Shown in pieces: positions 25,911 through 34,261 of a stretch of 64,000 nucleotides of DNA (positions are counted from its first letter, which is position 1; each line of letters opens with the position of its first letter). Under the pieces are notes generated by a model. The model did not search any database, was not told the DNA's origin, and worked only from the letters and a program-made list of their open reading frames with translations. The position numbers and the translations under genes were made by a program. Source of the stretch: an uncultured Oscillospiraceae bacterium (GTDB lineage: Bacteria; Bacillota; Clostridia; Oscillospirales; Ruminococcaceae); assembly GCA_910579545.1 (NCBI GenBank), contig CAJTVI010000005.1:14671-78670 (forward strand). The letters are read 5' to 3'.

Positions 25911-26822
25911 TTACAGCTTTTCGATGTTTTCCAAAAGGTACTTTTGCTTTTTGAACACAAGGTCCACCAGCAGGCTGAGGTATTTGAGCACGATGGCCAG
26001 GATGGCAAACACCCCGCCAAAGCCCACCGTGAGCACGAACATGGTGGTGGTCCAGCCCTCGATGGGGTGCCCGCCGCCCAAAAAGACGCAGAGGGTGTAA
26101 ACAAGCTCGCCCAGGGTGAGGGCCAGCATGGCCAGCGCCACCCCGGCCGAGAGGCGGAAGGCGGCGTCGGTATAAAGGGCGAGGCTGTCCAGCGCGAGGC
26201 TTACCCGGCCGCTGGCCAGTTCGGGGGCCTGCCCCTCAAAGGTCAGGCTTGCCATGGCAAGCCCGCTGGCCGCGTAGGCCGCCTTGCGGTAGGGCAGGTT
26301 CTGGCTGATGGCGTGCACCCGGTTGATGGCCCGCCGGCTGAGCAGCCGGAAGGCCTCGGTGCGCAGCCGGCTGGGGGTGCGGCTGAAGGCGTTGAACACC
26401 CCGTAAAACATCCGGCTAAGCCCCCGGCTGCGGCTGGGGCAGACCGACACGATGTCGCTGCCGGCCAGGGCGGCCTGGTAGGCCTGCCAGATCATTTCGG
26501 GCGGGTAGGGCATGGCGGCCGAGTCGAACTCGTAGACAAAATCGCCGATGGCGCAGTCCTGCCCGGCGTTCATGCAGAGTTCTACCCCCTGCCGCAGGCT
26601 CATGTGCAGCACCGTAAGCGGCTTTTGCAGCCCTTCGGCGGCAAAGCGGCGCAGTTCGTTCAGGGTGTTGTCGGTGCAGCCGTCGTTTACCGCGATCAGC
26701 TCGTACTGCTCAAAGTGGGCGGCCAGCTGCTCGTTCAGGGCGCTGAAAAAGGGCTGCACGGCCTGCCCGCAGTTGTGCAGGTACACCACCGCGGAGATGA
26801 AGTTTTTTTCTTTATTGGTCAT
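25911..26822 (-). CDS. glycosyltransferase family 2 (GtrB/DPM1-like)
   Basis: 303 residues. GT2 fold at the N-terminus with AVNDGCTDNT (the nucleotide-binding DG motif) and a D-x-A variant of the metal-binding DXD at YEFDSAAMPYP. Two C-terminal helices (about 215-240 and 250-275) as in GtrB, which charges undecaprenyl phosphate with a sugar. The KQKYLLENIEKL tail is also GtrB-like. Its start overlaps the upstream FAD gene by 11 nt. Confidence 0.85.
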   Translation of the reverse strand: MTNKEKNFISAVVYLHNCGQAVQPFFSALNEQLAAHFEQYELIAVNDGCTDNTLNELRRFAAEGLQKPLTVLHMSLRQGVELCMNAGQDCAIGDFVYEFDSAAMPYPPEMIWQAYQAALAGSDIVSVCPSRSRGLSRMFYGVFNAFSRTPSRLRTEAFRLLSRRAINRVHAISQNLPYRKAAYAASGLAMASLTFEGQAPELASGRVSLALDSLALYTDAAFRLSAGVALAMLALTLGELVYTLCVFLGGGHPIEGWTTTMFVLTVGFGGVFAILAIVLKYLSLLVDLVFKKQKYLLENIEKL

Positions 26823-27936
26823 GTAAAAGCACCTCGTCCAGGTCGTATACCGTATTGATCTTGCCGCTGAGCACGCTGAAAAAGGCCGGCGCGCCGCTGT
26901 ACTGCCGGATCACGGTGGGGCGGGAATCGTCGATCTCGCTGGCCTTCAGGATGGGTTTCATGCTGTACAGGCTGTGGGAATAGGCAAAGCCGTACTCCTC
27001 CCGCAGGTACTTGCGGGCCAGCTGGCTCATATAGGGCCAGGCGCTGGCGGGCTTGGCCGGGCAGTCGTTGCAGTTGTAAAGGCTGCCGGGGCGGCAGCGG
27101 CCCCCGCTTTTGGCCTGGCAGGGGAAGCTGGGCAGGGTGTCGTAGCTGGTGAGGTGGGGGGTAAAGGTAACGCTGGTAAGGCTGTGATAGCCGGTTTTGC
27201 CAAAGGGCATGATGGAAAAAAACGGCCCGTCCATCACCGTGATGCCCACATTTTTAAGGGGCTCTGACACGGTGCAGAGGATGATCTCGCACAATTCGTA
27301 CTTGATTTTGAACGGCTCCAGCCCCAGCAGCGCGTGCACCTCGTTGACCCCGGCATAGGTGGCGTTGAGCAAAAAGGGCGCTTCGGCCGTGGTGTCCCCC
27401 GCTTTTACCTGCCAGACGTCCCCCGCCGCGCGGATGCCCTCGGGCGCATGGCCAAACAGGAGGGTGACGTTGGGCAGCTTTGCCAGCGCCTCCAGATAGT
27501 ATTTTTTGAGGATCTGGGCGTCGTAGGTGTACTCGGTGGTCAAAAACGCGCCGTCGCACTGGCCGGGGTTAAAGTATTTTTCGGGGGGCAAATCGTCGCA
27601 CCGGATGTTGGCCGCCGCGCAAAAGCGCCGGAAGGCGGCGGCGTCGGTCCAGCTGAAATGGGCGCTGGTGGCGTAGACCTGGTCGAAGCTGGTGAGGTTG
27701 CAAAAGCCATAGTCCTTACAAAAGCGCTCGAAGTAATGGGCGCTCTTGATGGCGGTGGAGTAGCTGCGCGGGTAGTGGTAGCCCATATGCACCCGGGCCT
27801 GGTTGATCCAGGTGGCCCGCGTAAAGGGGGCGGCGTCCCGCTCGAGCACCAGCACCCGCTGGCCCCGCGCGCCGCATTTTTCGGCCGCGTACAGGCCGTA
27901 CAGCCCCGCGCCCAGGATGATCTTGTCAAAGGTCAT
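26812..27936 (-). CDS. FAD-dependent oxidoreductase (DAO-like) of an envelope cluster
   Basis: 374 residues. N-terminal FAD-binding IILGAGLYGLYAA and an acidic VLERD at the end of the second strand; the middle is substrate domain. A cysteine-rich loop (SGGRCRPGSLYNCNDC) near residue 280 is unusual and could bind a metal. The ATG at 27936 follows GAGGGC. It leads the FAD-GT2-membrane protein cluster from its own consensus-like promoter, so it probably acts on a sugar nucleotide, polyprenol or lipid-linked substrate. The exact reaction is unknown. Confidence 0.72.
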   Translation of the reverse strand: MTFDKIILGAGLYGLYAAEKCGARGQRVLVLERDAAPFTRATWINQARVHMGYHYPRSYSTAIKSAHYFERFCKDYGFCNLTSFDQVYATSAHFSWTDAAAFRRFCAAANIRCDDLPPEKYFNPGQCDGAFLTTEYTYDAQILKKYYLEALAKLPNVTLLFGHAPEGIRAAGDVWQVKAGDTTAEAPFLLNATYAGVNEVHALLGLEPFKIKYELCEIILCTVSEPLKNVGITVMDGPFFSIMPFGKTGYHSLTSVTFTPHLTSYDTLPSFPCQAKSGGRCRPGSLYNCNDCPAKPASAWPYMSQLARKYLREEYGFAYSHSLYSMKPILKASEIDDSRPTVIRQYSGAPAFFSVLSGKINTVYDLDEVLLHDQ

Positions 27937-28099
27937 GCGTGCGCCCTCTTTCCTCTGTTCTCCAAAAGCGTGGGCTGCCGTGCGCCGCGGCTTTGCCCGG
28001 GCAGATGCCGGGCCAGGCCTTAGCGGCGGCTTTTTGCATGCCGCGGCCCCGCCGGAGCCTGCGCCGGGCGGCGGCAGCCGCCAGAGCCCATACAGATGT

Positions 28100-28128
28100 A
28101 TTATACCGAAAAATTTGGCAAAAAGCAA
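28100..28128 (-). promoter_or_regulatory. promoter of the FAD-GT2 cluster
   Basis: Minus-strand TTGCTT (28123-28128), a 17-bp spacer and a perfect TATAAT (28100-28105), about 160 nt upstream of the FAD gene. Confidence 0.7.
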
Positions 28129-28133
28129 TTTTG

Positions 28134-28198
28134 GCGCGCAATTGTTGTTTTGCGCGCAAAGCGGCCGGGCCCTGCGGTTTGCGCCGCGGGGCCCGGCC
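28134..28198. other. two hairpins after hypB
   Basis: A 10-bp stem GGCCGGGCCC (28163-28172) with its complement (28189-28198), and a 7-bp stem GCGCGCA (28134-28140) with TGCGCGC (28151-28157). They lie between the hypB stop and the FAD-cluster promoter, and are probable terminators or insulators for the hyp operon; T-runs are short. Confidence 0.45.
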
Positions 28199-28235
28199 GG
28201 CCATTTTTGATGTAAGGCGCGTTTGCGGCGCGGGG

Positions 28236-28904
28236 CTATTTTGCCCAATCGCGCACCTGGGCGCGCAGCCAGTTGAGCCAGGGCTCCATCCCCTCGCCGG
28301 TTTTGGCGCAGATGGGGAAGATCTGCAGCCTGGGGTTGCGGCGCAGCGCGGCCTCGGTGACCCTGGCAAGGTCAAAATCAAAGTACGGCAGCACGTCTAT
28401 TTTGTTGATGAGCAGCACGTCGCACACGGTAAAGATCAGGGGGTATTTAAGGGGCTTGTCGTCCCCTTCGGGCACCGAGAGGATCATGGCGTTTTTCACG
28501 GCGCCGGTATCGAACTCGGCCGGGCAGACCAGGTTGCCCACGTTTTCCAAAATGGCAAGGTCAAGGTCCGCGGTGCCCAGTTCGTCAAGGCCCTGCTCGG
28601 TCATGCCGGCGTCAAGATGGCACATGCCGCCGGTGTGCAGCTGGATGCTGCGCACCCCGGCCGCGGCCATCCGCTCGGCGTCCACGGCCGAGTCGATGTC
28701 CGCCTCCATCACCCCGATGCGCATTTCATCCTTTAAGGCGGCCACCGTGCGGGCCAGGGTGGTGGTTTTGCCCGCGCCGGGCGAGGACATCAGGTTGAGC
28801 AGGTAGGTGCCCTCCCCTTTCAGCCGGGCGCGGATGCGGTCGGCCTCCCGGTCGTTGTTGGCAAAAACGCTCTGCTTGATCTCGATAACGCGCACCGGGT
28901 CCAT
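28236..28904 (-). CDS. hypB: hydrogenase/urease nickel-insertion GTPase HypB
   Basis: 222 residues. SIMIBI GTPase that helps load Ni into NiFe enzymes. P-loop SPGAGKTT at 41-48, the Cys-His metal pair C95-H96 in GGMCHLDAG, and the NKID specificity motif in LLINKIDVLPYFDF. The N-terminal CxxCGC nickel motif and His-rich stretch of some HypB proteins are absent. Last gene of a four-gene operon with hypA, DUF5692 and an Fe-S flavoenzyme. No NiFe enzyme or hypCDEF is in the window. Confidence 0.94.
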   Translation of the reverse strand: MDPVRVIEIKQSVFANNDREADRIRARLKGEGTYLLNLMSSPGAGKTTTLARTVAALKDEMRIGVMEADIDSAVDAERMAAAGVRSIQLHTGGMCHLDAGMTEQGLDELGTADLDLAILENVGNLVCPAEFDTGAVKNAMILSVPEGDDKPLKYPLIFTVCDVLLINKIDVLPYFDFDLARVTEAALRRNPRLQIFPICAKTGEGMEPWLNWLRAQVRDWAK

Positions 28905-28940
28905 ACTGGATCCCTCCTGATCGAAAATTTTGGCCGGCCT

Positions 28941-29285
28941 TTACCGCACGGCGATCTGTTTGATGGTGATCTCGCTGCCCTGCTGCAAAAAGGTGTCGGC
29001 GCTGCCGCAGTGCGGGCAGAGTTTGCCCTGGGGCACGGTGGGGTAGGTTTTGCCGCAGCTTTGGCAGAAGGTTACCGCCGGGATGGGCTCGATGCACAAA
29101 GCGGCCCCGGCCATGACCGGGTGTTTTTGCACCGCCCATTTCCAGCAGGAGAGCAGCTCCTCGTGTACGACGCCCGACACCTCGCCCAACTCGAGGGTGA
29201 CCGAGCAAACCTGCGCCGCATCGTTTTTTTGCGCGGTATCCTCCACCGCGCGGATCACATGAAAGACGATGCCCAGCTCATGCAT
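28941..29285 (-). CDS. hypA: nickel metallochaperone HypA
   Basis: 114 residues, full length. Ni site begins MHELG (His2); the zinc domain has two C-x2-C pairs, C74/C77 and C90/C93. Delivers Ni with HypB. Only 6 nt after the DUF5692 gene and 36 nt before hypB, so the pair is co-transcribed with that unusual membrane protein. Confidence 0.94.
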   Translation of the reverse strand: MHELGIVFHVIRAVEDTAQKNDAAQVCSVTLELGEVSGVVHEELLSCWKWAVQKHPVMAGAALCIEPIPAVTFCQSCGKTYPTVPQGKLCPHCGSADTFLQQGSEITIKQIAVR

Positions 29286-29291
29286 GGCGGC

Positions 29292-30329
29292 TTACTCGGC
29301 GCGGGCCATGGCAAGGCGGAAGTCCTGGGTATCGGTAAAGATCTCGTTTTTGTAGGGGTTCTTTTTCTGCTCGAGCGAGCGCTTGACGATGATGCCCAGC
29401 ACCACCAGGTTGACCCCCAGCGAGAGGATGGACAGCACCCCCTGCGGCACCGGGTTGACCGCGGTGGGGCGCACGGCGGCGTCCATAAAGCCGTCGGCAT
29501 AGAGCACCGGCAGGGTGGTAAAGACGCTGGCGTCCTGGAAGAGCGGGAAGCACTGGGCAAACATGCACCAGGTGGCCAGGGTGTTGGCCCGGTTCTGGAT
29601 CCAGCCGCCCTTGTTCCAGAAGGCGGCGGCCACGGTGGGGGCCAGCAGCAGTGCCAGGCCGCAGTACCAGGCGTGGGTGGGCAGGTTGAGGTAGGTGTAC
29701 TGGAAGTTCCAGACGTCGTAGGCCAGGATGTAGAGCCAGATCATATCCGGCCAGAGCATATCGTCCCGCTTTTTGGAGGAGTAGATGCCCCACCAGCCGG
29801 TCATGCAGAAGATGTTGATGATGCCGGCCAGGCCGTTGAGCCAGTTCCACCAGCCGCCGTAGAGCCAGACGTTCTCGCTGGAGAGCCACCAGCGGTCGCC
29901 GTACTGGGCCATGGCCAGCGAGCCCTTGATGGCGGACTCAAAATCGCTGCAGACCGCAATGAGGATGTTGATGGCCACGATGACAAACGGGAAGGCCTTG
30001 AACCACTGGGTCTTGCCGATGCTCCATTTGTATTTGAGCATCATAAAGCCGATGCAGCCCGCCGTGGCGGCGTAAAGCTTGGCGTAGTGGAACCAGCTGT
30101 TCATGTAGACATAGGTGTCGTTTTTGAGCGCCCATTCGGCCCCCATGCCGGCCCCCACATAGATGGCGATAAAATAGACGGTGAGCGCCGCGGGCAGCGC
30201 CAGGAAGAAGAAGACGCCCCCCGCCTTGCTGCGCCGGGCAAGCTCGTTGCAGAGCACGAGCCCCAGAAAGACCAGCACCCAGCCCAGCAGCTGGTACCCG
30301 GCCGTTTGGCCGTAGATTTGAAACAACAT
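29292..30329 (-). CDS. DUF5692 membrane protein
   Basis: 345 residues with about nine helices, Trp/Tyr-rich (for example WWLSSENVWLYGGWWNWLNG). Whole-length resemblance to DUF5692, a family of gut Clostridia with no known function. The ATG at 30329 has GAGGA about 8 nt upstream. It is directly linked to hypA (6 nt gap), and follows the Fe-S flavoenzyme in one operon. A role as membrane partner of that enzyme, or as a metal or electron carrier, is inference from position only. Confidence 0.8.
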   Translation of the reverse strand: MLFQIYGQTAGYQLLGWVLVFLGLVLCNELARRSKAGGVFFFLALPAALTVYFIAIYVGAGMGAEWALKNDTYVYMNSWFHYAKLYAATAGCIGFMMLKYKWSIGKTQWFKAFPFVIVAINILIAVCSDFESAIKGSLAMAQYGDRWWLSSENVWLYGGWWNWLNGLAGIINIFCMTGWWGIYSSKKRDDMLWPDMIWLYILAYDVWNFQYTYLNLPTHAWYCGLALLLAPTVAAAFWNKGGWIQNRANTLATWCMFAQCFPLFQDASVFTTLPVLYADGFMDAAVRPTAVNPVPQGVLSILSLGVNLVVLGIIVKRSLEQKKNPYKNEIFTDTQDFRLAMARAE

Positions 30330-30434
30330 GATCCGATTCCTCACTTTCCTGTTTTGCAAAAACCGCCCGCCCCGCCCGCGCCGGCCGCCGCAAGGGGCCG
30401 CGGAGCGGGGCGGCGGGCATGCCGAAAAAACGCG

Positions 30435-33224
30435 TCAGCCCTTGTCCCTGCCGCCCCCAAAGGCGATCCTGCCCGCCCGCTTGAGCATGTAGGGCAGGAT
30501 GCCCTTCATCTTATCCTCGGCCTTGCGCATGTTGGAGCACTCGGGCAGGTCGCGGTGGAGGTGGATGGCGTCAAAGGCGCACTTGGTGGTGCACAGGCCG
30601 CACCCGATGCACTTGTTGGGATCCACCACCGAGGCGCCGCAGCCAAGGCAGCGGGCGGTTTCGGCCTTGACCTGCTCCTCGGTAAAGGTTTTTTTGGCGT
30701 CCCGGAAGGACTTTTTCCAGTCGACACCCTCCTCCATGCCGGGGATCTGGCGGGCGGCGGTGTCGTACTGCTCCACCTTGATGTTGTTTTTGTCCAGCTC
30801 GATAAAGTCCCGGCGGTTGCGGCCGATGGTGAGGCTGGCGTTTGGCTGCACGAACCGGTGCAGGGATTCGGCCGCCTCCTTGCCCGCCGCAATGGCGTCG
30901 ATGGCAAATTTGGGGCCGGTATACACGTCGCCCCCCACAAAGACGTCCGGCTGGGCGGTCTGGTAGGTAAGGCTGTCCGCCTTGGCCCAGCCGCCCCGGG
31001 CCAGCTCGACCTTGCTGCCCGCAAGCAGGCCGCCCCACTCGACGCTCTGGCCGATCGAGAGCACCAGGTGCTCGCAGGGCACCGTGATGGTATCCTGTTC
31101 GTCGTACTGGGGGGCAAAGCGGCCCTCGGCGTCCCAAACGCTGGTACAGCGCATAAAAACGATGCCGCTCACATGGCCGTCCTCGGTAAGCACCTGCTTG
31201 GGACCCCAGCCGCACTGGATGGCGACGCCCTCCTCCTCGGCCTCGGCGATCTCCTCGGGCGAGGCGGGCATCTTTTGCCGCGGCTCCAGGCAGTACATCT
31301 CCACGCTGGCCGCCCCGCAGCGATGGCTGGTGCGGGCCGCGTCGATGGCCACGTTGCCGCCGCCCACCACCACCGCCCGGCCCTTGACCGGGTACTGCTC
31401 ATCCGCGCCCACCCGGCGCAAAAATTCCACCGCCGAGTACACCCCCTCGGCCTCCTCGCCGGGGATGCCGGGCAGCCGGCCGCGCTGGCAGCCGATGGCG
31501 ATGTAGAAGGCCTCGTACCCTTGGGCGCGCAGGTCGTCGAGGGTGAGGTCCCGCCCCACCTCGACCCCGCAGCGGAAATCGACCCCCAGGGCCCGGATGA
31601 CCTCTATTTCGGCGTCGATCACATCTTTTTCCAGCTTGAAGCTGGGGATGCCGTACCGCAGCATGCCGCCAAGCTGCTCGTTCTTTTCAAAAACGGTGGG
31701 CTCGTAGCCGGTGAGGGCCAGATAAAAGGCGCAGGACAGGCCGGCCGGCCCGCCGCCGATGATGGCGATCTTTTGGCTGAAGGCGCCGTCCACCTTGGGG
31801 ATGACCTTTTTGGGGATGAACCGCCTGTCGGCGTTGAGGTCCTGCTGGGCGATGAACTTTTTGACCTCGTCGATGGCCACCGCCTCGTCGATGGTGCCGC
31901 GGGTGCAGGCCTCCTCGCACCGCCGGTTGCACACCCGCCCGCAGACCGCCGGGAAGGGGTTTTCGCGCTTGATGAGCTCCAGCGCCTCGGTATAGCGGCC
32001 CTGGGCCGCCAGCTTCAGGTAGCCCTGCACCGCGATGTGGGCCGGGCAGGCGGTTTTGCAGGGGGCGGTGCCGGTGCTGTAACAGTTGACGCGGTTTTTG
32101 TCGCGGTAGTCGATGCTCCACTTGTCCGGGCCCCATTTGGCGGCGTCCGGCAGCTGCTGGCGCGGATAGCTTACCGGCCCGCTGGGGGTGCAGAGCTTTT
32201 GCCCTAACTTGACCGCGCCGGCCGGGCAGTACTCCACGCACCGGCCGCAGGCCACGCAGTTTTCCTTTTCCACCCTGGCCACATAGGCCGAGCGGCTCAT
32301 GTTGGGGGTGTTGAAAAGCTGGCTGGTGCGCAGCGCGTTGCAGACCTTTACATCGCAGTTGCAGATGGCAAAAATCTTTTCTTCCCCGTCGATATTGGTG
32401 ATCTGGTGCACAAAGCCGTTGTCCTCGGCTTTTTGGAAAATCTCGATGGCCTCGTCGTAGCTGATGTAGACGCCGCCCTTATCGGTTTCCACCACATAAT
32501 CGGCCATGTCCCCCACCGCGATGCACCAGCCCTCGGGGTCGTCGGCGCAGCCCTCCCCCATCCGGGCGCGGGAGAGCCGGCAGGAGCAGGGCGATTTGGC
32601 AAACTTGTTGTACTTTTTAAGCCAATAGCTGATGTGCTCGATGTCCAGCGACTGGTTTTCGGCCTCGATGGCCTGCTCCACCGGGATCACATGCATCCCG
32701 ATGCCCGAGCCGCCCGGCGGCACCATGGGGGTGATCTTTTCGAGCGGCAAAAAGGTCATCCGCTCAAAAAAGGCGGTGACCTCGGGGTGGTCCTGGATGA
32801 TGCCCCGGTTCATATTAAAGAACTCGGCCGAGCCGGGCACAAACTGGGGCAGCACCCAGCGCTTTTCGTGCTGGGGGTTCTGGCCGTCCAGGTTTTCCCA
32901 GTTGTACTCCAAAAGGCCCACCCGGCTCATCTCGTCCAGCAGCGTTTGCAGCGGCTCCTCCGCAAGGCCCGAAAGGGTCTTGAGCTGGGCAAAGGTCTGC
33001 GGCTTGCGCACCTGCATTTTAAGCGCAAGGTCGGCCATCTCGTCGGTCACGATGCCGGCCAGGCCCCAATACTCGGGGTCGCTGGGCTTGACCCCGGCCA
33101 GCTTGGCGGGCACCCGGTCGGTGATCTTGCGGCCCAGCTTGAGGATCTTTTCCCGCGGGGCGGCGTCCTTTGGGATCTCAAAGGGCAGGCTGCCCTCGTT
33201 TAAGGGGAACTTGGTCTCGCTCAT
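30435..33224 (-). CDS. multi-domain Fe-S/FAD/NAD(P) oxidoreductase (GltD-like core)
   Basis: 929 residues. An N-terminal domain of unknown type (1-290) has a CSC pair (213-215), C226 and C234. A [4Fe-4S] ferredoxin-type motif (C323, C326, C329, C333) follows. Next is a GltD-like module: its Fe-S cysteines (C428, C432, C436, C440), FAD motif IIGGGPAGLS near 488-497 and a second nucleotide motif VVVGGGNVAID. The C-terminus has a second ferredoxin domain (CIGCGLCTTKC). It likely moves electrons between NAD(P)H and ferredoxin or a partner. The ATG at 33224 follows GGGAGGA; an ATG at 33242 lies upstream of that site. First gene of the hyp operon. Confidence 0.85.
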   Translation of the reverse strand: MSETKFPLNEGSLPFEIPKDAAPREKILKLGRKITDRVPAKLAGVKPSDPEYWGLAGIVTDEMADLALKMQVRKPQTFAQLKTLSGLAEEPLQTLLDEMSRVGLLEYNWENLDGQNPQHEKRWVLPQFVPGSAEFFNMNRGIIQDHPEVTAFFERMTFLPLEKITPMVPPGGSGIGMHVIPVEQAIEAENQSLDIEHISYWLKKYNKFAKSPCSCRLSRARMGEGCADDPEGWCIAVGDMADYVVETDKGGVYISYDEAIEIFQKAEDNGFVHQITNIDGEEKIFAICNCDVKVCNALRTSQLFNTPNMSRSAYVARVEKENCVACGRCVEYCPAGAVKLGQKLCTPSGPVSYPRQQLPDAAKWGPDKWSIDYRDKNRVNCYSTGTAPCKTACPAHIAVQGYLKLAAQGRYTEALELIKRENPFPAVCGRVCNRRCEEACTRGTIDEAVAIDEVKKFIAQQDLNADRRFIPKKVIPKVDGAFSQKIAIIGGGPAGLSCAFYLALTGYEPTVFEKNEQLGGMLRYGIPSFKLEKDVIDAEIEVIRALGVDFRCGVEVGRDLTLDDLRAQGYEAFYIAIGCQRGRLPGIPGEEAEGVYSAVEFLRRVGADEQYPVKGRAVVVGGGNVAIDAARTSHRCGAASVEMYCLEPRQKMPASPEEIAEAEEEGVAIQCGWGPKQVLTEDGHVSGIVFMRCTSVWDAEGRFAPQYDEQDTITVPCEHLVLSIGQSVEWGGLLAGSKVELARGGWAKADSLTYQTAQPDVFVGGDVYTGPKFAIDAIAAGKEAAESLHRFVQPNASLTIGRNRRDFIELDKNNIKVEQYDTAARQIPGMEEGVDWKKSFRDAKKTFTEEQVKAETARCLGCGASVVDPNKCIGCGLCTTKCAFDAIHLHRDLPECSNMRKAEDKMKGILPYMLKRAGRIAFGGGRDKG

Positions 33225-33266
33225 AGGGTTTTCCTCCCGCATTCCGCCCCCCAGCGTCGCCCGGAT

Positions 33267-33281
33267 TCTGGTACAGCCAGA
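33267..33281. promoter_or_regulatory. GntR operator 1
   Basis: TCTGG-TACAG-CCAGA, a perfect 5+5 dyad, about +23 to +37 of the minus-strand promoter of the Fe-S flavoenzyme operon. It has the same half-sites and spacing as operator 2. Confidence 0.72.
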
Positions 33282-33310
33282 GGGTCACAGTTTGTTCATA
33301 CTTTGCAAAC

Positions 33311-33339
33311 AGTGTAGCATACCGCAAAAAAGCTGTCAA
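33311..33339 (-). promoter_or_regulatory. promoter of the flavoenzyme-DUF5692-hypAB operon
   Basis: Minus-strand TTGACA (33334-33339), a 17-bp spacer and TACACT (33311-33316). Confidence 0.75.
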
Positions 33340-33379
33340 TTCAGGGCGATTTTTTCGTGATTCGGCCAAAACGAAGCGG

Positions 33380-33408
33380 TTGCGATTTGGCAGTTTGCAT
33401 GGTAAAAT
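33380..33408 (+). promoter_or_regulatory. promoter of the GntR gene
   Basis: TTGCGA (33380-33385), a 17-bp spacer and TAAAAT (33403-33408). Operator 2 lies just downstream, over the start region. Confidence 0.65.
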
Positions 33409-33420
33409 GGCATTGTGGTA

Positions 33421-33435
33421 TCTGGTATAGCCAGA
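33421..33435. promoter_or_regulatory. GntR operator 2
   Basis: TCTGG-TATAG-CCAGA, a perfect 5+5 dyad at about +6 to +20 of the GntR promoter; the centre is 154 bp from operator 1. Autoregulation plus control of the divergent operon is the natural reading. Confidence 0.72.
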
Positions 33436-33523
33436 AGCAGCCCATAAAAAAGCCCGGCCTGCAAAAACACAGGCGGGCAAAAAATAGAAAGCTAAGAAAG
33501 TGAGGAAAGCGAGGAGAACAAGT

Positions 33524-34240
33524 ATGCCGTTTGAAAAGCTGAGCGCCCCCAGCCTGAAATCGCTGTTTGTGCAGCAGCTGCAGGGGATGATCCTTTCCGG
33601 CGAACTGGCCCCCGGCGCGCCGCTGCCCTGTGAGCGGGAGCTGGCCGAGCAGATCGGGGTGAGCCGGGCGGTGGTCAACGGCGGCCTTGCCGAACTGGCA
33701 AAACAGGGGTTTTTGGAGATCAGCCCCCGGCAGGGCTGCCGTGTGGCAGACTACCGCCGCAAGGGCAACCTGAGCACCCTGATCGCGATCATGGATTACC
33801 GCGGCGGGGTGCTGGGCCGGCACGAGATCCGCTCGATCTTAGAGGTGCGGCAGGCGCTGGAGCACATGGCCGCCGCCCGCGCCATTGATTATGCCAGCGA
33901 GGCCGAGATGGAGGCGCTGGGGGATACGGTGGCCGCGCTGGCCGGCACCAAAACCCACGCCGAGGCGGCCGAGGCGGCCTTTGTGTTCCAGCACACGCTG
34001 GCGGTGATAAGCGGCAACAGCATCCTGCCGCTGATCTATTACTCGTTTAAGCCGCCGGTGATCACCCTGTGGCTGCGCTTTTGCCGGCTGTACGGGGTCG
34101 GTGCGCTCTGCCGCAACACCGAGCGGCTGTACAGCTGCCTGCGCGCCCGCGACAAGGCCGCGGCCGCCGCCTGGATCGACGCCTACTTGGGCGAGGCCAT
34201 CCATGGCTCGCAGCAGATCTACACCGAGCAGGAGGGCTGA
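33524..34240 (+). CDS. GntR-family regulator (FadR/FCD subfamily)
   Basis: 238 residues. N-terminal winged helix with LFVQQLQGMILSGELAPGAPLPCERELAEQIGVSRAVVN, and an all-helical FCD ligand domain (about 90-230) that usually binds a small organic acid through a metal. The ATG at 33524 follows AGGAG; a GTG at 33500 lacks a site. It is divergent from the Fe-S flavoenzyme operon with matching operators on both sides, so that operon is its likely target. Confidence 0.9.
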   Translation: MPFEKLSAPSLKSLFVQQLQGMILSGELAPGAPLPCERELAEQIGVSRAVVNGGLAELAKQGFLEISPRQGCRVADYRRKGNLSTLIAIMDYRGGVLGRHEIRSILEVRQALEHMAAARAIDYASEAEMEALGDTVAALAGTKTHAEAAEAAFVFQHTLAVISGNSILPLIYYSFKPPVITLWLRFCRLYGVGALCRNTERLYSCLRARDKAAAAAWIDAYLGEAIHGSQQIYTEQEG

Positions 34241-34261
34241 GGGGCCGGCAGGGCCGGGCGC

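Noticed and set aside
23936..25954. 672-codon plus-strand frame opposite the GT-C-like gene
   Set aside because: Antisense shadow with low-complexity Gly/Gln/Arg/Ala content; the minus-strand protein has real helices and a proper start.
29010..32207. 1065-codon open frame on the plus strand across the hyp/DUF5692/flavoenzyme genes
   Set aside because: It is the antisense of clear genes, made of Ala/Gly/Val/His/Arg-rich sequence as expected for stop-poor high-GC DNA, with no ribosome site or family.
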